From: Hyphomicrobium sp.
GTDB taxonomy: Bacteria > Pseudomonadota > Alphaproteobacteria > Rhizobiales > Hyphomicrobiaceae
Assembly: GCA_030609245.1 (NCBI GenBank)
Contig: JAUWCP010000088.1
Coordinates: forward strand, 1-9,152
Direction of reading: 5' to 3'
DNA: 9,152 bases
In this document: piece after piece, positions 5,944 to 9,152 of the stretch
Layout: each line of letters opens with the position of its first letter
Numbering within the stretch: the stretch's first letter is position 1
Made by a program: the position numbers and the translations under genes
Notes under the pieces: generated by a model
Databases searched by the model: none
The model's input: only the letters and a program-made list of their open reading frames with translations
Told to the model about the DNA's origin: nothing

Positions 5944-6231
5944 TCACTCCCGGTAATCTTGAATACGTGTGGCACGCAGCCCTGGAAGCCCGTGTTTGTC
6001 GATCGAGCGCTGCCAGGACAGGAACTCGTCGACCGTCAGTTTGTAGCGCTCACAGGCATCTTCAATGCTGAGCAGACCGCCGCGAACAGCTGCCACGACC
6101 TCCGCCTTGCGGCGGATGACCCAACGCTTCGTATTTTGGGGAGGAAGGTCGGCAACCGTCAACGGGCTCCCATCGGGCCCGATGACATAGCGCACCCGCG
6201 CTCTCATCTGTTGTTCGGTCATGATACTCAT
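5944..6231 (-). CDS. sciP: SciP, CtrA-inhibiting regulator (DUF1153)
   Basis: SciP is a small helix-turn-helix protein that binds CtrA and prevents it from recruiting RNA polymerase, restricting CtrA-activated genes to part of the cell cycle. The 95 residues include YVIGPDGSPLTVADLPP (15-31), TKRWVIRRKAEVVAAVRGGL (34-53) and LSIEDACERYKLTVDEFLSW (54-73), followed by IDKHGLPGLRATRIQDYR, the complete family signature at normal length. ATG 6231 and ATG 6222 are both possible starts; 6231 is taken as closer to the only purine-rich site (GGAGGA, 18 bases upstream, unusually far). A GTG at 6270 would add 13 residues not seen in the family. The gene converges on the lipoprotein gene and carries a CtrA-box-like site 42 bases upstream. 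Confidence 0.93.
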   Translation of the reverse strand: MSIMTEQQMRARVRYVIGPDGSPLTVADLPPQNTKRWVIRRKAEVVAAVRGGLLSIEDACERYKLTVDEFLSWQRSIDKHGLPGLRATRIQDYRE

Positions 6232-6272
6232 TACACACTCGCTGACCCGTCCTCCGTCATAGCGCAACACAA

Positions 6273-6287
6273 TTAAGGACGACCTAA
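6273..6287 (-). promoter_or_regulatory. CtrA-box-like site upstream of sciP
   Basis: The plus strand reads TTAA-GGACGAC-CTAAC; on the minus strand this is GTTAG-GTCGTCC-TTAA, one mismatch from TTAA-N7-TTAA. It lies 42 bases before the sciP start, close to where an activator site would sit. In Caulobacter sciP transcription depends on CtrA, so an activating role is the natural reading. This is the best CtrA-type site in the window by position and match. Confidence 0.55.
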
Positions 6288-6316
6288 CCTATTGAGTAAA
6301 CGTAGCATAAATAGGT
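6287..6316. repeat. Inverted repeat in the sciP promoter region
   Basis: ACCTATT (6287-6293) is matched by AATAGGT (6310-6316) across a 16-base spacer. It abuts the CtrA-box-like site upstream of sciP and could be a second regulator's site or part of the core promoter. The rest of the 304-base gap up to mnmA shows nothing clear apart from a small palindrome at 6490-6501. Confidence 0.25.
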
Positions 6317-6489
6317 GTGCGGGATTGTCACTGGCCGCCTTTACTTTTACTTGGGAATGCTTAACGGGCTCCGGTCTGCGACTCCGCTAGGCAGCCCATG
6401 CCGCACTACAGACGACTTGCGTTGAAGACCGCTCAGGTCCTAATTTTGCGCCAGAAATGGGCCTTGGACGTTGGCGGCTGCCAATATCA

Positions 6490-6501
6490 GCGTTAAAACG
6501 C
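6490..6501. repeat. Small palindrome upstream of mnmA
   Basis: GCGTT-AA-AACGC is a perfect 5+5 inverted repeat ending 34 bases before the mnmA start. It might be an operator or part of the 5' leader. No matching promoter hexamers are convincing nearby, so this is a weak call. Confidence 0.2.
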
Positions 6502-6535
6502 GAACCTTAGTGGGCGCACGGCCGGTCTTAAGAAA

Positions 6536-7759
6536 ATGGTGCATGGCAACGAGATGACGAGTTCGCTCGCAAACATATCGTTTACCAAGTTGATCGATCG
6601 CACCGCAGCGGCGCCGGTTCGCGTCGTGGTCGCGATGTCTGGCGGCGTCGATTCTTCCGTAGTCGCAGCACTTATGCAGCGCGCCGGCCACGATGTCATT
6701 GGGATTACCCTGCAACTTTACGACCACGGGCAGGCTGCGGGCCGCAAGGGTAGCTGCTGCGCCGGCCAAGACGTCCACGATGCACGTCGCGTTGCGCATT
6801 CGCTCAGCATTCCGCACTACGTGCTCGATTACGAAAGCCGGTTCGCCGAGGCCGTGATGGACCCGTTTGCGGAGAGCTACATGGCCGGCGAAACGCCAAT
6901 TCCCTGCGTCACATGCAATCAGCAGATCAAATTCCGCGACCTGCTGGAAACAGCAAAGGAACTCGGCGCTGACGTCCTGGCCACGGGACACTATATCCAG
7001 CGCCGCGATGGGCCTGGCGGACCCGAGTTGTTGCGCGCCGCGGACGCTGAGCGCGACCAGAGCTATTTCCTGTTTGCCACCACCCGCAAACAGTTGCGCC
7101 ATCTGTGGTTCCCGTTGGGCGCGTTGCCCAAGGCGCAAGTGCGCGAACTCGCCCGCGAGCTGGGCCTGGCGGTTGCGGAGAAGGCTGACAGCCAAGACAT
7201 CTGCTTTGTGCCGACCGGACGCTATACTGGCGTCATTGAGCGGTTGAAGCCCGGCGCAGTGAAGCCTGGCGACATCGTGCACGTTGATGGCCGCCGCCTC
7301 GGCCGTCATGATGGCATCATCAATTACACGATCGGGCAGCGCCGTGGGCTCAAGATCGCCGGGCCCCATCCGCTCTACGTCGTGCGGCTCGATTCTGAAC
7401 ACAATGAGGTCGTGGTGGGACCGCGCGAGTGCTTGCGTACCACGGGTCTAATCCTTAATAAGACCAATTGGCTTGGAGATGAGCCATTGTCGGAGGTTGC
7501 TGCTGAAGGGTTTTCAATCTTTGCGCGCATCCGCTCGTCGCAGCCGCCGCAGCCAGCTACCCTATTTGCGGAAAGCGACGGGGCGGTAAGGGTTGTGCTG
7601 AGCAACAGCGAGGACGGGGTCGCGGCAGGCCAAGCCTGCGTGTTCTATGCAAACGGCGATGCTGAGGCTCGCGTGCTAGGTGGTGGATTTATCGCGCGTA
7701 CGCTCGCCTGTGACATTACGGGTGCGAGGCAGGTGAGGGAGCGGCTCAAGGGTTGCTGA
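6536..7759 (+). CDS. mnmA: MnmA, tRNA-specific 2-thiouridylase
   Basis: MnmA uses ATP and persulfide sulfur relayed from cysteine desulfurase to thiolate U34 of tRNA(Lys), tRNA(Glu) and tRNA(Gln), supporting decoding accuracy. In the 407 residues the PP-loop SGGVDSS lies at 35-41. The block KGSCCAGQDVHDARRVA (71-87) is the style seen in Hyphomicrobiales. The family catalytic pair corresponds to Cys127 in CVTCNQQIKF and Cys223 in DSQDICFVP. ATGHY (149-153), RDQSYFL (173-179) and INYTIGQRRGLKI follow, then a C-terminal beta-barrel. The gene is complete. ATG 6536 is given; ATG 6554 (MTSSL) is an equally possible start because neither has a strong ribosome site. It is divergent from sciP and lies 59 bases before pmtA on the same strand, probably in one transcript. 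Confidence 0.96.
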   Translation: MVHGNEMTSSLANISFTKLIDRTAAAPVRVVVAMSGGVDSSVVAALMQRAGHDVIGITLQLYDHGQAAGRKGSCCAGQDVHDARRVAHSLSIPHYVLDYESRFAEAVMDPFAESYMAGETPIPCVTCNQQIKFRDLLETAKELGADVLATGHYIQRRDGPGGPELLRAADAERDQSYFLFATTRKQLRHLWFPLGALPKAQVRELARELGLAVAEKADSQDICFVPTGRYTGVIERLKPGAVKPGDIVHVDGRRLGRHDGIINYTIGQRRGLKIAGPHPLYVVRLDSEHNEVVVGPRECLRTTGLILNKTNWLGDEPLSEVAAEGFSIFARIRSSQPPQPATLFAESDGAVRVVLSNSEDGVAAGQACVFYANGDAEARVLGGGFIARTLACDITGARQVRERLKGC

Positions 7760-7762
7760 GCG

Positions 7763-7822
7763 ATGCCAAGAGTTAATAAGAAGAACCGGGTCGCGTTGAT
7801 GAAGGAGCGAGTACCCCAATGA
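7763..7822 (+). CDS. Possible 19-codon coupled ORF between mnmA and pmtA
   Basis: ATG 7763 lies 3 bases after the mnmA stop, and the frame (MPRVNKKNRVALMKERVPQ) ends at TGA 7820-7822, overlapping the pmtA start as ATGA. A second in-frame ATG lies at 7799. AGGG occurs 10 bases before the first ATG. The product would be small and basic. The arrangement is what translational coupling would look like: ribosomes leaving mnmA could restart here and reach the pmtA start. The frame could also be accidental, since the spacer is only 59 bases and pmtA has its own AAGGAG. Confidence 0.25.
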   Translation: MPRVNKKNRVALMKERVPQ

Positions 7823-8553
7823 AAACGATGTCCCGTACCGAGTTCCGGCGGCAATCCGGGCGGCTGGAGAAAGCTCACGGTCGCATTGTCGGCATTGGCC
7901 GGATTGATGAGGGCGCGGTTCGGGACGCTTACCGCCGCTGGGCTCCTGTTTACGACCTCACGTTTGGGCGCATCGCAGAACAAGGGCGCCACAGTGCGGT
8001 GGAGGTGATCAATAGGGCACCGCGAGGCCGGGTGCTGGAGGTCGGCGTCGGCACAGGACTGTCGCTTCCCGACTATGCGCGTCATCTGGAAATTGTCGGC
8101 ATCGACCTATCGCCGGAGATGTTGAAAAAGGCACGCGAGCGCGTCGATTCAGAAGAGCTAGACAATGTGACGGGCCTGCATGAAATGGATGCGGCCGACC
8201 TGAGATTCCCCGCCGACTCCTTTGATACCGTCGTTGCCATGTTTGTGATGACAGTGGTACCGGACCCTGAGCGCGTGATGCGAGAGCTTGCGCGCGTGAC
8301 CAAGCCCGGTGGAGAAGTATTGCTCGTCAATCATTTCAGTCAGCAGCATGGCATGCGCGGCTGGGTCGAACGGCGCATGGCCCCCTTCGCCGAACATATC
8401 GGATGGCGCTCGGTCTTCGACCTGTCGCGTGTGATGGTGAGTGGGGACCTTGAGCTTGCTGAGCGCAAGTCTTTAAGCCCGCTTGGCCTATTCACCCTAT
8501 TACGCTTCACGAAGACGCGTGATGCTTCCCGCAGGGCAGTGGCCGCCGAGTGA
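7819..8553 (+). CDS. pmtA: PmtA-type phospholipid N-methyltransferase
   Basis: A 244-residue class I SAM-dependent methyltransferase. The segment YRRWAPVYDLTFGRIAEQGR (38-57) is the hallmark of bacterial phosphatidylethanolamine N-methyltransferases of the Rhodobacter/rhizobial kind. These methylate phosphatidylethanolamine, in up to three steps, towards phosphatidylcholine at the inner face of the cytoplasmic membrane. SAM motif I is VLEVGVGTGLS (72-82), motif II IVGIDLSPEMLKKARERV (92-109), and motif post-I to III covers DAADLRFPADSFDTVVAMFVMTVVPDP (124-150) and VTKPGGEVLLVNHF (160-173). The protein lacks transmembrane helices, as expected for a peripheral enzyme. The start at 7819 has AAGGAG 11 bases upstream. 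About 35 residues precede the hallmark motif, longer than I remember for the family, so a later start is possible. How many methyl groups it adds cannot be read from sequence. Confidence 0.86.
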   Translation: MKTMSRTEFRRQSGRLEKAHGRIVGIGRIDEGAVRDAYRRWAPVYDLTFGRIAEQGRHSAVEVINRAPRGRVLEVGVGTGLSLPDYARHLEIVGIDLSPEMLKKARERVDSEELDNVTGLHEMDAADLRFPADSFDTVVAMFVMTVVPDPERVMRELARVTKPGGEVLLVNHFSQQHGMRGWVERRMAPFAEHIGWRSVFDLSRVMVSGDLELAERKSLSPLGLFTLLRFTKTRDASRRAVAAE

Positions 8554-8569
8554 GCTTAGGCCTGCGATC

Positions 8570-8599
8570 TTGACAGCGTCCGATCGTGCTCCTTATAGA
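8570..8599 (+). promoter_or_regulatory. Sigma-70 promoter of the tRNA gene
   Basis: A perfect -35 box TTGACA (8570-8575) and a -10 box TATAGA (8594-8599) are separated by 18 bases. Transcription would begin about 4-5 bases before the tRNA. This gives the tRNA its own strong promoter, independent of pmtA, whose stop lies 16 bases upstream. Confidence 0.72.
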
Positions 8600-8609
8600 C
8601 GCCATTCGT

Positions 8610-8686
8610 GGCGGGATAGCTCAGTTGGTTAGAGCGGCGGAATCATAATCCGTAGGTCCCCGGTTCGAGTCCGGGTCCCGCTACCA
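8610..8686 (+). tRNA. tRNA with CAT anticodon, probably elongator tRNA-Met
   Basis: The 77-base gene folds as a full cloverleaf: acceptor GGCGGGA with TCCCGCT (a G-T first pair), D-arm GCTC/GAGC, anticodon stem GCGGA/TCCGT with loop ATCATAA (anticodon CAT at 8644-8646), variable loop AGGTC, T-stem CCCGG/CCGGG with loop TTCGAGT, discriminator A and an encoded CCA. The initiator type is unlikely because it lacks the mismatched first pair with C1 and the three G-C pairs at the anticodon stem base. A CAT anticodon can also belong to the lysidine-modified isoleucine tRNA; elongator Met is favoured by resemblance. The 3' half appears to be the integration target of an adjacent element. Confidence 0.93.
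8659..8686. mobile_element. Presumed attachment site in the tRNA 3' end
   Basis: Tyrosine recombinases of genomic islands commonly recombine within the T-arm to CCA end of a tRNA gene, leaving the tRNA whole and a copy of its 3' end at the far side of the element. The integrase stop lies 6 bases beyond the CCA and the gene points towards the tRNA. No second copy of the T-arm to CCA sequence occurs in this window, so the far att site must be to the right. The exact crossover bases cannot be defined here. Confidence 0.55.
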
Positions 8687-8692
8687 AGCCTT

Positions 8693-9152
8693 TCAAGGAC
8701 TTGGCAGCCGTTCCACAAGCACCTCACCAGCGTTTGCGGGAGTTTTGCGGGAAGAGCGTGAAAATGCTCCTCTCAACACGACAAGCTCTGGACGACGCCC
8801 ATCCCGCTCACAGACACACTCAGCGGCTTCGATCAGTCGAGACAACTCGGCTGCCGAGTAGTGCGTTGTGACGCGCGTAGAGCGGTGACCGAGCAGATCC
8901 TGTCGATCCTCAAAACCGACCCCAGCTGCGCGTAGTCTTCGACCGAATGTGTGCTTGAGGTCATGGACCCTTAGCTGAGGCAAGCCGATGGCCGTTCGCG
9001 CCCGCTTCCACCCCGTGTTCAGCATGCGCTGAACCGGACTATTTTCAAACGCAAAGACGTGGGTCGGATGCTTCCCACGCCGTCCATCGACGACCGATCT
9101 CGCGGCCCTGTTGAGGACCACAATCCGCTCGTCGCCGTTCTTCACCTTGCTT
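8693..9152 (-). CDS. Tyrosine recombinase (phage-type integrase), C-terminal part
   Basis: The gene enters from the right edge; 153 codons up to the TGA at 8693 are visible, covering the catalytic C-terminal domain. Counting from the GTG at 9145, VKNGDERIVVLN is the usual beta-hairpin region, HDLKHTFGRRLRAAGV (61-76) holds catalytic His61, LLGHRS has His87, and THYSAAE has the nucleophile Tyr96. The second catalytic Arg of the H-x-x-R box is Lys64 here; I recall this HDLKHTFG variant in a proteobacterial integrase subfamily, so activity is likely. The first catalytic Arg and the DNA-binding N-terminus are outside the window. A tail of about 50 residues after the Tyr includes SSRKTPA. The position against the tRNA marks the edge of an integrated island or prophage. 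Confidence 0.88.
   Translation of the reverse strand, partial: SKVKNGDERIVVLNRAARSVVDGRRGKHPTHVFAFENSPVQRMLNTGWKRARTAIGLPQLRVHDLKHTFGRRLRAAGVGFEDRQDLLGHRSTRVTTHYSAAELSRLIEAAECVCERDGRRPELVVLRGAFSRSSRKTPANAGEVLVERLPSP

Noticed and set aside
5875..6276. Plus-strand open frame of 133 codons over sciP
   Set aside because: It is antisense to the highly conserved DUF1153 protein and has no family resemblance.
6440..7402. Long minus-strand open frame (320 codons) opposite mnmA
   Set aside because: It lies antisense to an unmistakable, complete mnmA; high GC creates long shadow frames and the product matches no family I know.
8687..8710. Possible tRNA terminator (CCTT-TC-AAGG just after the tRNA)
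   Set aside because: The stem is only 4 base pairs, has no T-tract, and overlaps the integrase stop codon.
1..9152. CRISPR array, insertion sequence or transposon ends
   Set aside because: No regularly spaced direct repeats and no transposase coding or terminal repeats were seen; the only mobile-element gene is the integrase at the right edge.

Overview
The window looks like chromosome from an alphaproteobacterium of the order Hyphomicrobiales (Rhizobiales). The evidence is a canonical CtrA cell-cycle regulator, a SciP (DUF1153) protein, a rhizobial-type FliJ, a short-form phosphatidylethanolamine methyltransferase (PmtA) and an MnmA whose sequence style fits this group. Base composition is moderately high GC and coding is dense. 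The genus cannot be fixed from the sequence alone.

Left part (1-3100, all minus strand, reading leftwards): a VAO-type FAD-linked oxidase, a type I (GlxK/GarK) glycerate kinase, and the first 73 codons of a membrane methyltransferase resembling methanethiol S-methyltransferase (MddA), which leaves the window at base 1. The gaps are 140 and 96 bases and each of the first two gaps upstream of the oxidase and kinase holds a clean inverted repeat that could be an operator. A common transcript is possible but not shown.

Middle part (3281-6316): a cell-cycle and flagellar neighbourhood. ctrA lies on the minus strand with a hairpin terminator. A 683-base gap with nested complementary segments follows, then fliJ (plus), a small lipoprotein of unknown function (plus), and sciP (minus). 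One-mismatch CtrA-box-like sites (TTAA-N7-TTAA) occur upstream of sciP and ctrA and, more speculatively, before fliJ. CtrA is the master transcription factor and SciP is known to bind CtrA and block its activation, so the window plausibly carries both halves of a feedback loop. No fliI is present between ctrA and fliJ, where I would expect it from related genomes.

Right part (6536-9152): mnmA (tRNA 2-thiouridylase) and pmtA (phosphatidylcholine synthesis) on the plus strand. They are joined by a possible 19-codon ORF whose start lies 3 bases after the mnmA stop and whose stop overlaps the pmtA start. A CAT-anticodon tRNA (probably elongator Met) with its own strong promoter follows. Six bases beyond its CCA end lies the stop codon of a converging tyrosine recombinase gene cut by the window edge. 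This is the usual edge of an integrated genomic island, so DNA to the right of about 8687 is probably acquired.

Most of the window is orthodox core genome. The points most worth a second look are the island boundary with its Lys-for-Arg integrase, the CtrA/SciP promoter sites, the structured ctrA-fliJ gap lacking fliI, and the coupled micro-ORF before pmtA.
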